Assembly (NCBI GenBank): GCA_038147395.1
Contig: JAYQTM010000001.1
Coordinates: 2,015,571 to 2,079,570 of the forward strand
DNA from: Eutrophovita brisbanensis
GTDB taxonomy: Bacteria; Pseudomonadota; Gammaproteobacteria; Burkholderiales; Eutrophovitaceae
Direction: 5' to 3'
Length of the DNA: 64,000 nucleotides
Part shown: piece by piece, positions 27,874 through 36,348 of the stretch
How the letters are laid out: each line of letters starts with the position of its first letter
Position numbering within the stretch: the first letter of the stretch is position 1
Position numbers and translations under genes: made by a program
The notes under the pieces: generated by a model
Databases searched by the model: none
Seen by the model: the letters and a program-made list of their open reading frames with translations, nothing else
Told to the model about the DNA's origin: nothing

Positions 27874-28497
27874 CTACAAGTAATAAGTCGATTTCGTCAT
27901 TAATTTGGAAAAATATCGCATGCCTAATTTGATGGCCTCCGGGAGGTCTGACGCTCCAAGGTCACGAGCCCGCATCCCGTGATTTTGCTCATCTTCTCTC
28001 ATTTTCGTGACTATCGCTCGGCTCCTAAGATCACGCTCGGGTAATTGTTGTAAATGACCCGTGAGGTGATTTTCGACCTGGCGCTCGGTCTCGACGAGAA
28101 ATCCAAGGCTATTTTTAGTGCCGGTAAACCCTGCGATAACCCCTAGCGAAAACGAACCCACAAAAAATATTGGGTTCAATAAACTCGCACGTCCCCCAAG
28201 TTCCTTGATACGTCGTTCCGTCCACGAGAGATGATCCAATTCCTCGGCCGCCGAGTGAACCAATTCGCTTCTTATCTTAGGGTCACGCTCCACTAACGCC
28301 TGACCGGAATAAAGCGCTTGAGCACAGACTTCACCCGTGTGGTTCACTCGCATTAGCCGAGTGGACGCTTCTTTCTCTGCATCAGTTAATACATCGTCTT
28401 TGTCGGAGCCAGGCACTGGCCGAGACGGTTCTACACCAGTCGTCAATACCCGGATACCCTGATCTACTTCCTCCAATAATTTATCCAAAAACCCCAT
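27874..28497 (-). CDS. coq7: Demethoxyubiquinone hydroxylase
   Basis: Di-iron membrane-associated enzyme for the last ring hydroxylation in ubiquinone synthesis. 207 residues. Iron ligands are in GEVCAQALY, the EELDHLSWTERR helix, ETERQVENH and REDEQNHG. It is the type that replaces UbiF in many proteobacteria. ATG at 28497 chosen, with AAGGA eight bases upstream. Supplies the quinone oxidised by the nearby bc1 complex. Confidence 0.95.
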   Translation of the reverse strand: MGFLDKLLEEVDQGIRVLTTGVEPSRPVPGSDKDDVLTDAEKEASTRLMRVNHTGEVCAQALYSGQALVERDPKIRSELVHSAAEELDHLSWTERRIKELGGRASLLNPIFFVGSFSLGVIAGFTGTKNSLGFLVETERQVENHLTGHLQQLPERDLRSRAIVTKMREDEQNHGMRARDLGASDLPEAIKLGMRYFSKLMTKSTYYL

Positions 28498-28540
28498 CAC
28501 TTCAGTCCTTTCGTTAAAGTCGTTCTAGCCTCAGACCGAT

Positions 28541-30043
28541 TCAATCACTCATATCAGCGCGAAACTTCACCAACTCTTTCAAACGAGTAGTGACCGCCGC
28601 TCGCAAGTAAAAATCCCCGTCAGATGCTTGCTGCGCCATCGTGAGTTCATTGATTGCCGCTGTAATCCGACCCTTACCAACCAAGGCCTCTGCTCTGTCT
28701 TTGTGCATCGCCATCCGACGATTCATTCCCTCGTAAGCTCTCGCCCTGTATTCGTAAAATCTGGCATCGTCGCTGTAGACTATTGATTCAGACATTATTT
28801 GCTCCAAGCGGATAAATTGTCTCTGTGACAGCAAAAATTCTGCATAGCCGAAAAGTAACGATTTTCTCGCTGGGTAACGATCGAGTGCCTCCTTGAACAA
28901 TTGTTCAGCAAGCGTCTTGTCCCCGAAACGGCTCTCTAACTCGGCTTGTGCACTGAGAAGCATCGGATGGCCTGGTTCAATACTCAGTGCAGATAAAATC
29001 AATCGCCTGGATTCACTGAGCTGCTCGTCCGAGATGGCTTGCCCTTGCAACGCGTCCAAAACCAGCCCATAGGCTCCAATCACCCTATCTCGTGGATTGG
29101 TTGATGCGTATCTTTGCCTAAAAAAAGGCGCTAACTCACTAGAGCCCGACTGCATCAACGACACTTTTGATCGAATCAACTGAAAGCTCAGATCATCCTT
29201 CGGCGTCACTAGGGGTAGTTTTTCAACTCGTGATTCGACATCTCCAATTCGCTCTGAAGTAATTGGGTGGGTCCTTAGGTAATCGGGCACTCCTGTTTCG
29301 TAGAGTCGCGCCTGTCTTTGAAGCAATTTAAAAAAACCAGACATTTGGTGCACATCGAAACCAGATTCATACACGACATTGATACCGAGGCGATCAGCCT
29401 CTCGTTCATGCGCTCTAGTAAAGTTCAATTGATTTTGAATGGGTAGTGCGGCTGAGGTCATCACAGCAGCTTGTGTCACATCACCGTTTGACCGAGACGC
29501 AAGTAAGGCCACCGCAAGGGCCGCGAGAGAGCCCACCTGCGCATTTTTTTGCGCAGCAATGATACGAGCGATATGTCGCTGCGTCACGTGAGCAATTTCA
29601 TGACCGAGAACACTAGCGAGCATGGATTCACTCGCAGCCTCCACAATCAATCCTGTATGCACGCCGACAAAGGCACCAGGAAGCGCAAATGCGTTAATCG
29701 AAGGGTCTTTAAGGACAAAAAATGTGAAATTCCTCGCCGGGTCGTCGCTATGAGACACCAACGTATATCCCAAGTCCTGAATGTATCCAGTGATCTCTGG
29801 GTCAGTGACGTACAAATCGCTGGACTTAAGACGGTTCATGATTGATTGACCAATCACCTCTTCTTCCTTGAGGGACAGATCATTCAGGAACGGGTCACCA
29901 ATGTCTGGTAATTCATCAGCGACGGTTAGTGAAGCAAATAAGACGAAAAAAGCCAACACGAGCGAAGCCAAGCAGGTCCCGATGTTATGATATTCATGAT
30001 TTAACAAAACACGGTTCGCATTTAACATTTGGTTTAACAGCAT
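28541..30043 (-). CDS. bepA: BepA-like M48 periplasmic metalloprotease with TPR tail
   Basis: 500 residues. The N-terminal signal segment has cleavage expected after TVA near residue 42. The M48 zinc site HEIAHVTQRH has its third ligand in the downstream EREADRLG. The C-terminal half has TPR-like helices (HPMLLSAQAELESRFGDKTL and later). BepA/YfgC proteins control outer-membrane protein and LPS-assembly quality. The start is uncertain: the ATG at 30043 lacks a clear ribosome site and lies only 17 bases from the moaC start. Confidence 0.9.
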   Translation of the reverse strand: MLLNQMLNANRVLLNHEYHNIGTCLASLVLAFFVLFASLTVADELPDIGDPFLNDLSLKEEEVIGQSIMNRLKSSDLYVTDPEITGYIQDLGYTLVSHSDDPARNFTFFVLKDPSINAFALPGAFVGVHTGLIVEAASESMLASVLGHEIAHVTQRHIARIIAAQKNAQVGSLAALAVALLASRSNGDVTQAAVMTSAALPIQNQLNFTRAHEREADRLGINVVYESGFDVHQMSGFFKLLQRQARLYETGVPDYLRTHPITSERIGDVESRVEKLPLVTPKDDLSFQLIRSKVSLMQSGSSELAPFFRQRYASTNPRDRVIGAYGLVLDALQGQAISDEQLSESRRLILSALSIEPGHPMLLSAQAELESRFGDKTLAEQLFKEALDRYPARKSLLFGYAEFLLSQRQFIRLEQIMSESIVYSDDARFYEYRARAYEGMNRRMAMHKDRAEALVGKGRITAAINELTMAQQASDGDFYLRAAVTTRLKELVKFRADMSD

Positions 30044-30060
30044 ATGAAGAGAGTATAGCT

Positions 30061-30540
30061 TTGAGTGAACTCACGCATTTTGATTCCGCTGGGAAGGCTC
30101 ACATGGTGAATGTGGGTGACAAAAATGAAACAAAACGCATTGCCGTCGCGAGCGGGACAATCAAAATGCTCGGCAGCACATTTGAGCTCATTCAATCAGG
30201 TGAGGCAAAAAAAGGCGACGTGATTGGCGTTGCCCGGATCGCGGCGATACAAGCAGCAAAAAAGACCTCTGACCTGATCCCGCTTTGCCACCCACTTGCG
30301 CTCACGCGTGTCGCCATTGAATTCGATTTACTCGAAGCCAACAACGAGGTGAGATGTACGGCAACCGTCGAGAATTATGGAAAAACAGGCGTTGAGATGG
30401 AGGCGCTAACTGCTGTCTCTATTGGGCTGCTGACCATTTACGACATGTGCAAAGCCGTCGATCGAGGCATGTCAATTCAGGGCATATCCCTCAAAGAGAA
30501 ACGAGGCGGAAAATCTGGGACATGGGTCTCTGAGAGTTAA
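30061..30540 (+). CDS. moaC: Cyclic pyranopterin monophosphate synthase
   Basis: Second step of molybdenum-cofactor synthesis. 159 residues, the family length, when started from the TTG at 30061 (GAAGAGAG upstream), giving LSELTHFDSAGKAHMV; the open frame continues upstream but without homology. Conserved IPLCHPLALT and GVEMEALTAVSIGLLTIYDM are intact, with EKRGGKSG at the C-terminus. No other moa genes are here. Confidence 0.95.
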   Translation: MSELTHFDSAGKAHMVNVGDKNETKRIAVASGTIKMLGSTFELIQSGEAKKGDVIGVARIAAIQAAKKTSDLIPLCHPLALTRVAIEFDLLEANNEVRCTATVENYGKTGVEMEALTAVSIGLLTIYDMCKAVDRGMSIQGISLKEKRGGKSGTWVSES

Positions 30541-30602
30541 GCAGGAACTCGCTCAATCGCATCTGGTCTTTTGATTTAAAGAACTTTGTCGAGGAACCAT
30601 TC

Positions 30603-30956
30603 GTGGGTAGCCGATTTATAACCAGTTTATTTAGCGCGTTTTTGGCTTACGCCGCCGTGTCGATCGCGATTGCAGACGATGCACTAACAGGAAGAGAGTT
30701 GGCGCACAGCTATGATTATGGCAACTGCCTTGCGTGCCATAGCGTGCCGACGGATAAAACAGCAGTGACTCGTGCGAATATCGCCCCCCCGCTTTTCGAC
30801 ATCAAGTCACGCTTTCCCGATAAAGAGGCTTTATTCGATCAGATATGGGACGCGCGACGCATTAACCCCGAAACAATCATGCCACCATTTGGCGAAAACC
30901 ATATACTGTCTGAGCATCAGATTAACAAGATCATTGAATACCTCTACACTCTATGA
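30603..30956 (+). CDS. soxX: SoxX, monohaem cytochrome c subunit of SoxAX
   Basis: 117 residues. Signal peptide with cleavage expected after SIAIA. The single haem site is CLACH and the axial Met is in TIMPPFG. SoxAX attaches thiosulfate oxidatively to the SoxY cysteine in the periplasm. GTG start with AGGAA upstream. The TGA overlaps the soxY ATG, so soxXYZA is one operon; moaC ends 62 bases upstream. Confidence 0.92.
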   Translation: MGSRFITSLFSAFLAYAAVSIAIADDALTGRELAHSYDYGNCLACHSVPTDKTAVTRANIAPPLFDIKSRFPDKEALFDQIWDARRINPETIMPPFGENHILSEHQINKIIEYLYTL

Positions 30957-31426
30957 GCCTGCTCCAGTCGACTGAACGTCGAGAATTCCTCCGATCAGCA
31001 TTCGCCATCGTTGGCACGTTGATTGTGACTCCGAGTCACTCGTCGGACTGGGACCAGATTGCGTACAACAAAACTCGGATAGTCGACTCGATTAAAAGCG
31101 TCGGCATCGATGATTTTTCGAATATCGTTGACGGCAGCGATCTGATCGAATTAAACACTCCAGAAATCGCAGAGAACGGAGCGATCGTGCCGATCACGAT
31201 CCAATCACAAATCCCTCAAACAGAGAGAATTTTTGTTTTCTCTGAAAAAAATCCTCAACCGCTGGTGTCAGACTATGTTTTCTCCACAAAGGTCACGCCC
31301 TACGTCGCGTCACGCATCAAAATGGCGGAAACATCCTATGTTCACGTTCTGGTTTTGGCCGATGGAAAATTTTATCGGACCGCCAAAGAAGTCAAAGTCA
31401 CCATCGGTGGCTGTGGGGAAGAGTAG
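30953..31426 (+). CDS. soxY: SoxY, sulfur-carrier subunit of SoxYZ
   Basis: 157 residues. The N-terminus has a Tat-type signal (RREFLRSAFAIVG). An immunoglobulin-like body follows. The C-terminal swinging arm is TIGGCGEE, with the substrate-binding Cys third from last before two Glu residues; the usual ending is GGCGG. The Cys and both preceding Gly are kept, so carrier function is plausible. SoxZ follows after eight bases. Confidence 0.93.
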   Translation: MSLLQSTERREFLRSAFAIVGTLIVTPSHSSDWDQIAYNKTRIVDSIKSVGIDDFSNIVDGSDLIELNTPEIAENGAIVPITIQSQIPQTERIFVFSEKNPQPLVSDYVFSTKVTPYVASRIKMAETSYVHVLVLADGKFYRTAKEVKVTIGGCGEE

Positions 31427-31434
31427 AAGCGATC

Positions 31435-31749
31435 ATGGAAAAGACCGTACGTTTTAGAGCGAGATTATCTGACGGTATTGCGAATATCAAATTGATGATC
31501 TTTCACGAAATGGAGACGGGATACAGGAAAGATAAAAACTCGGGAGAGATCATCCCGCAACATTTCATCCATACGGTTCACGTTGATAAAAATAACGAGC
31601 GAGTGCTTGAGGTGCACTGGAGTCGATCAGTTTCAAAAAATCCTTACCTCAATTTCATGGTTCCAGGTGCGCAAACCGGTGACACCATCACGGTCACCTG
31701 GTTTGATAATAAAGGCTTCTCAGGAGACGGCTCGGTCGAATTGAAATGA
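31435..31749 (+). CDS. soxZ: SoxZ, partner subunit of SoxYZ
   Basis: 104 residues, Ig-like fold with IKLMIFHEMETGYRKDKN and the C-terminal GDTITVTWFDNKGFSGDG typical of SoxZ. No signal peptide is visible; SoxZ is exported bound to SoxY in homologues. The stop overlaps soxA by four bases. Confidence 0.95.
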   Translation: MEKTVRFRARLSDGIANIKLMIFHEMETGYRKDKNSGEIIPQHFIHTVHVDKNNERVLEVHWSRSVSKNPYLNFMVPGAQTGDTITVTWFDNKGFSGDGSVELK

Positions 31750-32585
31750 TTTTTCCGCTCCATTCCAGGCGTTCCCTTTTGCTCATACTACTTTTCATGT
31801 TTTCGGGTGCTTGTGTCGCAACACCCGAAAACGACCGAAAGCAGTATCTAGATATTTTCGCGAGAAATATCCCAGGGATTCCTGTGAGCGAATACGTGCA
31901 TGGCTCAATGATGCTGAGCCAAGACGCCCGAGAACAATTCAACAGCATCATGGACTTCCCTCCTTTTCAAGATTCACTGGATCGTGGCAAGACAATTTGG
32001 AACCGATCATTCTCCAACGGCAAAAAATTGGAAGATTGCTTCGAAAATCAAGGCAAAAACATCGCAGGAAATTATCCGTATTACGACGAGCCCACAGAGC
32101 GTGTGATTACATTTGAGATGGCCATTAATCAATGTCTTGAGATAAATGGTGAAATGCCGTTTAACTTCACGGACGTCGATACAATGGGGGCGTTAACGGC
32201 CTATGCACGGGGGCTTTCCGATGGCATGTTGATGAACATCCAAATCACATCGCCTGGTGCGCGCGAAAAATATGAAAAAGGAAAAGAGTTTTATTTCAAA
32301 CGAATTGGGCAATACAACTTAGCATGCGCCTCTTGTCACCTAACCCACGGCGGATACTATTTCAGAGACGAATTACTGTCACCAACGATAGGCCAAGCAG
32401 TGCACTTCCCTGTGTTTCGCGGAGGAGAAAGGCTATACACTCTTCAGATGCGCTACCAACGATGTATGGAAGCGGTCGGTGCAACACCGTTGGAGTCTGG
32501 TAGCGAGACATTGAATAACTTGGAATTTTTTCATTCTTATCTCAGTAACAGTTTGCCGTTAAAGTCTGCGGTTTATAGGCGGTAG
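31746..32585 (+). CDS. soxA: SoxA, cytochrome c subunit of SoxAX, single-haem type
   Basis: 279 residues with an N-terminal signal peptide (cleavage expected after CVA). Only one haem site, CASCH, is present. Where dihaem SoxA has its first CxxCH there are separate cysteines (LEDCFENQG and INQCLEI), as in single-haem type II SoxA, where they form a disulfide. The haem-ligating active-site Cys is in RYQRCMEAV. No soxB, soxC or soxD follows. Confidence 0.93.
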   Translation: MIFPLHSRRSLLLILLFMFSGACVATPENDRKQYLDIFARNIPGIPVSEYVHGSMMLSQDAREQFNSIMDFPPFQDSLDRGKTIWNRSFSNGKKLEDCFENQGKNIAGNYPYYDEPTERVITFEMAINQCLEINGEMPFNFTDVDTMGALTAYARGLSDGMLMNIQITSPGAREKYEKGKEFYFKRIGQYNLACASCHLTHGGYYFRDELLSPTIGQAVHFPVFRGGERLYTLQMRYQRCMEAVGATPLESGSETLNNLEFFHSYLSNSLPLKSAVYRR

Positions 32586-32603
32586 AGTCGGCAGAACTCG
32601 TCG

Positions 32604-32693
32604 CTACCTGAGCCATTCTAAAATCAGCGTCAACGCCAAGCCCAGCAGACCGACTAAAACCAGCTTTCTAACAACCGTCGATTTACGCTTCAT
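32604..32693 (-). CDS. Possible 29-residue single-span membrane protein
   Basis: An ATG with GGGA six bases upstream opens a 29-codon frame encoding a basic start (MKRKSTVVRK) and one hydrophobic helix ending ILEWLR. It lies between the stops of soxA and gcvH, 39 bases after gcvH. It could be a genuine small membrane protein or chance; no family is recognised. Confidence 0.33.
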   Translation of the reverse strand: MKRKSTVVRKLVLVGLLGLALTLILEWLR

Positions 32694-32732
32694 TGTTATC
32701 CCATGTAAAAAAAATGCGTTCTCGAGAAAACC

Positions 32733-33116
32733 CTAGTCACTGCCCACCACAAACGCATCGTAATCATGCGCGGTCATCAACTGGTCCATTTCGCTCGCCG
32801 AACTCACACGCACCTTAACGATCCAGGTTGTTTCGGGGGTCTCATTGACTAATTCCGGAGCATCTCCGAGCTCCGTGTTCACCTCCACAATTTCCCCAGA
32901 AACTGGGCTGAAATAGTCAGAAGCCGTTTTGACCGACTCAATGGAGCCTAAAATCGCCCCTGATTCGACTTGGTCACCGATCTTAGGCATCTCGATATAC
33001 ACAATATCCCCCAGCGATTGTTGCGCATGATCTGATATACCGACCATCACCACACCATCACTCATCACAGCCCATTGGTGCGTCTCGCTGAACCTCATAT
33101 CATCACGATTACTCAT
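32733..33116 (-). CDS. gcvH: Glycine cleavage H protein
   Basis: 127-residue lipoyl carrier. The lipoylated Lys is in SIESVKTASD, followed by SPVSGEIVEVN and DAPELVNETPE, then the C-terminal LMTAHDYDAFV. ATG at 33116 with GGTGA upstream preferred over a TTG one codon earlier. No gcvT or gcvP is adjacent. Although it converges on sox genes, the motif pattern is that of ordinary H protein rather than the LbpA carriers of the sHdr sulfur pathway. Confidence 0.9.
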   Translation of the reverse strand: MSNRDDMRFSETHQWAVMSDGVVMVGISDHAQQSLGDIVYIEMPKIGDQVESGAILGSIESVKTASDYFSPVSGEIVEVNTELGDAPELVNETPETTWIVKVRVSSASEMDQLMTAHDYDAFVVGSD

Positions 33117-33169
33117 CAATTCACCATCTTCAGATCACGCATGCCTCGCCCACTGGTTCAGGCTGAGCA

Positions 33170-34007
33170 TCACTGATCTCTACTTGGATAAAACACATAA
33201 CTGTCAAAACTTGTCGCGGGCGGGCCTTTCCAGAGGAACGAAAATCCAACATTAACTTCACTATACCCAGTCAAAGTGAGAGTCTGATTAGTAAAATATT
33301 CCTCGGGGTAAATGACCCGACTACTTAACAGGTCCCCCAAATTCGATTTTAACGCTAACTCTATCGACGGGGCCTTTACTACCTTGTTGCCCGTATTTTG
33401 GATTGTCGCACGAAATTGAAAAATCTCATTAGAGCCCTCTACTGCCTGCAGATCTGACCCAACCAGTAACAATTCGCCAATATCCTGAACACTCGCATCA
33501 ATACACTTAATCGCTGAGCACCACCCCAGGGTCACGAATAATTCATTAGTCACTCTCGTGATCCAGTCTCGTTGATACGAAATCAAGAGCATGGTGACTA
33601 AACTCATCACGAGAAGAACATTGATAAGCTTCAATCCTCCCCGCTGTTTAGGGATTGGGGCAAATAATGATTCGAAAAGATTCGTTGTTTGTGCTGCGCG
33701 TACCCTGGAGGCCTGTAATTCTCGGTCCCATTATCGCGCCTTTCAAGACTGACCCGTTTAGAAACTTCTTTGGAGACAAGTGATTCACCGAGGTACTCCC
33801 GACCGAATCTTGGTCTCCGCCAGAATGAGCCAACGACTTTAGGCCCGCATCATAAGAACCATCAGTGGTGCTCAAGCGATAATGCGCGTAACCATCAAAA
33901 AAATGATCACAGCCCTCGCATTGCACGCGTCCTTTCAGGCCAATAAGTGTTCCTGAATCGCTTTGCCTCTTAGCGCCACATGAGGGACAAGTCAGTGTGA
34001 GGTCCAT
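33170..34007 (-). pseudogene. Zinc-ribbon/DUF3426 membrane protein, split by a frameshift
   Basis: The N-terminal piece (33648-34007) begins with an MJ0042-type zinc ribbon (LTCPSCGAKRQSD, then VQCEGCDHFF). The C-terminal piece (33170-33634) has a membrane helix and the DUF3426 beta domain (FRATIQNTGNKVVKAPSIEL). In this family both parts belong to one protein. Upstream of the second piece its frame stays open to about 33731 and reads plausibly (WDRELQASRVRAAQTT), so one indel near 33730-33740 explains the split. Position right after prmA is conserved. Function unknown. Sequencing error or real mutation cannot be separated here. Confidence 0.78.
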
Positions 34008-34010
34008 GAC

Positions 34011-34907
34011 TTAATCGGGTCTTTTGACTCCCTCAAGACAGACCCAACCTTCCAGTCGATCAAAAGGCTTCATATCAAATTGTTTTTGATAAACCTCGCA
34101 CAACTCATCCTCTTGTTCGACTAAGATCCCGGAAAGTGCAATTCTCCCGCCGGGCCTAACGATTGACGCAAAAGCGGCAGCGAGTACTTTGAGTGGCGCC
34201 GACAGAATATTCGCAACAAGTACATCGGCACTCACCTTGAACTCATCATTTGCAGACTGAATATTGACGTCAACACCGTTACGCTGAGCGTTGTATTCTG
34301 TCGCGATCAGCGCGTTCTCATCAATATCGACGCAAAAGACACCCTTCGAACCGAGTTTCTTGGCCACGATCCCAAGAATTCCTGAGCCACATCCATAGTC
34401 AACCACGATACGCTCCGAGACGCTCGCCTGATCCAGCCACTGCAGACACAAACGAGTGGTGGGGTGACTGCCGGTTCCAAACGCAAGCCCCGGATCCAAT
34501 ACAATCTCAACGTCCGAGGGGACACCAACATCGGACCAACTCGGCGTGATTCTTATTCGGTCAGTGACCTGAATCGGATCAAATTGCTTCTGGGTTAACC
34601 TCACCCAGTCCTGATCTTCAACCGTTCGCACTTGATAATCGGACAACTGACTGACGTTAACGAACTCCTCCAAATTTTTTATGACTTTGGTAACGTCTAC
34701 GTCGCTTACAAATAGTGCAACGACTCGGTTCGCATTCCACGATAATTCAAATATCTCACCAGGCTCAGCGAAAATTGCTTTCTCTTTAGCTGACCCCTCG
34801 TCGGCATCAGTCACATCTACAGATATCGCTCCAACCGAGAATAACGACTCACTCAGATGATCAACATCAGGACCAGGAACACAAAACTCTAACTCAAGCC
34901 ATGCCAT
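34011..34907 (-). CDS. prmA: Ribosomal protein L11 methyltransferase
   Basis: Trimethylates ribosomal protein L11. 298 residues: N-terminal substrate-recognition domain (MAWLELEFCV) and a class I SAM domain with GLAFGTGSHPTT, VVDYGCGSGILGI and the NPPY-like VANILSAPL. It lies three bases upstream of the zinc-ribbon gene and 28 bases after accC. Confidence 0.96.
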   Translation of the reverse strand: MAWLELEFCVPGPDVDHLSESLFSVGAISVDVTDADEGSAKEKAIFAEPGEIFELSWNANRVVALFVSDVDVTKVIKNLEEFVNVSQLSDYQVRTVEDQDWVRLTQKQFDPIQVTDRIRITPSWSDVGVPSDVEIVLDPGLAFGTGSHPTTRLCLQWLDQASVSERIVVDYGCGSGILGIVAKKLGSKGVFCVDIDENALIATEYNAQRNGVDVNIQSANDEFKVSADVLVANILSAPLKVLAAAFASIVRPGGRIALSGILVEQEDELCEVYQKQFDMKPFDRLEGWVCLEGVKRPD

Positions 34908-34935
34908 GTCATATTCGATGCGGCATCAATCAAAC

Positions 34936-36279
34936 TTATATCGCTGAAAGCTTCTTTTCCAGATAGTGGATACTCACTCCACCTTCTTTAAAACTGCCAT
35001 CCGTCACAAGGTCTTTGTGTAGATCAATATTGGTATCAATACCCTCGACCACCATCTCCGACAGTGCGACTCGCATCCGCGCTAATGCTTGATTGCGGTC
35101 ATCACCAAATGCGATGACCTTGCCTAACAACGAATCGTAATGAGGGGGCACAAAATAGTTTTGATAGGCGTGCGAATCAACTCGAATACCGGGCCCCCCT
35201 GGAATATGAAGTGTCGTAATCCTCCCTGGCGATGGAGTGAATTTATATGGATGTTCCGCATTAATTCGGCACTCGATTGCATGCCCCTTGAACTGGACAT
35301 CTTTTTGCCTGAAGCCCAGCTTTTCTCCGAACGCAATGGATATCTGGCTTTTCACGATATCAATACCGGTGATCATCTCCGTTACCGGGTGTTCGACCTG
35401 TACCCGAGTATTCATCTCGATGAAATAGAACTTTCCATTTTCATACAAAAACTCAAAAGTACCAGCACCTCGGTAACCAATGCGTTTGCAAGCGTCCGCG
35501 CATTTGGTCCCGATCTTCGTCCTCTCACGTTGCGAAATATTTGGCGCAGGCGCCTCTTCAATCACCTTTTGATGACGGCGCTGCAGCGAGCAATCCCTGT
35601 CCCCAAGATAGACCGCATTTTTATACTGATCCGACAACACCTGTATCTCGACGTGTCTTGGATATTCCAAAAACTTTTCCATGTAGACCACTGGGTTACC
35701 AAACGCAGTCTGAGCCTCTTGGCGCGTCATAGTCACCGCGTTGATTAACGCAGCTTCAGTATGTACCACTCTCATCCCTCTGCCACCGCCACCGCCAGCA
35801 GCTTTGATGATCACCGGGTATCCAATTTTTCGAGCAATTGCAACGATCTCCTTCGGATCATCGGGCAATGCCCCCTCACTCCCGGGAACAACCGGGACCC
35901 CCGCTCGGATCATCGCGTTCTTCGCGCTTACCTTGTCCCCCATGAGTCGAATCGTTTCTGGTTTTGGCCCGATAAAGACAAACCCACTTTGTTCGACTCT
36001 CTCGGCGAAGTCAGCATTTTCAGACAAAAAACCGTAACCCGGATGTATCGCCTCTGCGTCTGTAACCTCAGCGGCACTGATAATCGCCGGAATATTAAGA
36101 TAGGACGAAGCGCTGGGCGCGGGCCCAATGCAGACCGATTCGTCAGCAAGACGAACGTACTTCGCATCTGCGTCAGCTTCGGAATGAACCGCAACCGTTT
36201 TGATGCCCATCTCGCGGCACGCTCTCTGAACCCGAAGAGCAATCTCGCCGCGATTCGCAATCAGTATCTTTTCAAACAT
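34936..36279 (-). CDS. accC: Acetyl-CoA carboxylase, biotin carboxylase subunit
   Basis: ATP-dependent carboxylation of biotin for fatty-acid synthesis. 447 residues, beginning EKILIANRGEIALRV, with the ATP-grasp Gly loop KAAGGGGGRGMRVV and the catalytic EMNTRVQVEHPVTE. It is 69 bases downstream of accB, its biotin-carrier partner. Confidence 0.98.
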   Translation of the reverse strand: MFEKILIANRGEIALRVQRACREMGIKTVAVHSEADADAKYVRLADESVCIGPAPSASSYLNIPAIISAAEVTDAEAIHPGYGFLSENADFAERVEQSGFVFIGPKPETIRLMGDKVSAKNAMIRAGVPVVPGSEGALPDDPKEIVAIARKIGYPVIIKAAGGGGGRGMRVVHTEAALINAVTMTRQEAQTAFGNPVVYMEKFLEYPRHVEIQVLSDQYKNAVYLGDRDCSLQRRHQKVIEEAPAPNISQRERTKIGTKCADACKRIGYRGAGTFEFLYENGKFYFIEMNTRVQVEHPVTEMITGIDIVKSQISIAFGEKLGFRQKDVQFKGHAIECRINAEHPYKFTPSPGRITTLHIPGGPGIRVDSHAYQNYFVPPHYDSLLGKVIAFGDDRNQALARMRVALSEMVVEGIDTNIDLHKDLVTDGSFKEGGVSIHYLEKKLSAI

Positions 36280-36348
36280 AGTGAACCTACCTGTATCTTC
36301 TAGTAGCCCGCAGTGAGCATTGGGATCATTGGCGTCCAGTTGCCGCCA

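Noticed and set aside
28497..28500. GTG at 28500 as the coq7 start
   Set aside because: The next codon is ATG with better spacing from AAGGA; the one-residue difference has no functional meaning.
32733..33116. LbpA-type lipoate carrier of the sHdr sulfur pathway
   Set aside because: The lipoyl and C-terminal motifs are those of ordinary H protein, and no sHdr genes are adjacent.
35140..35748. 202-codon open frame on the plus strand opposite accC
   Set aside because: It is the antisense shadow of accC, with no ribosome site and no recognisable domain.
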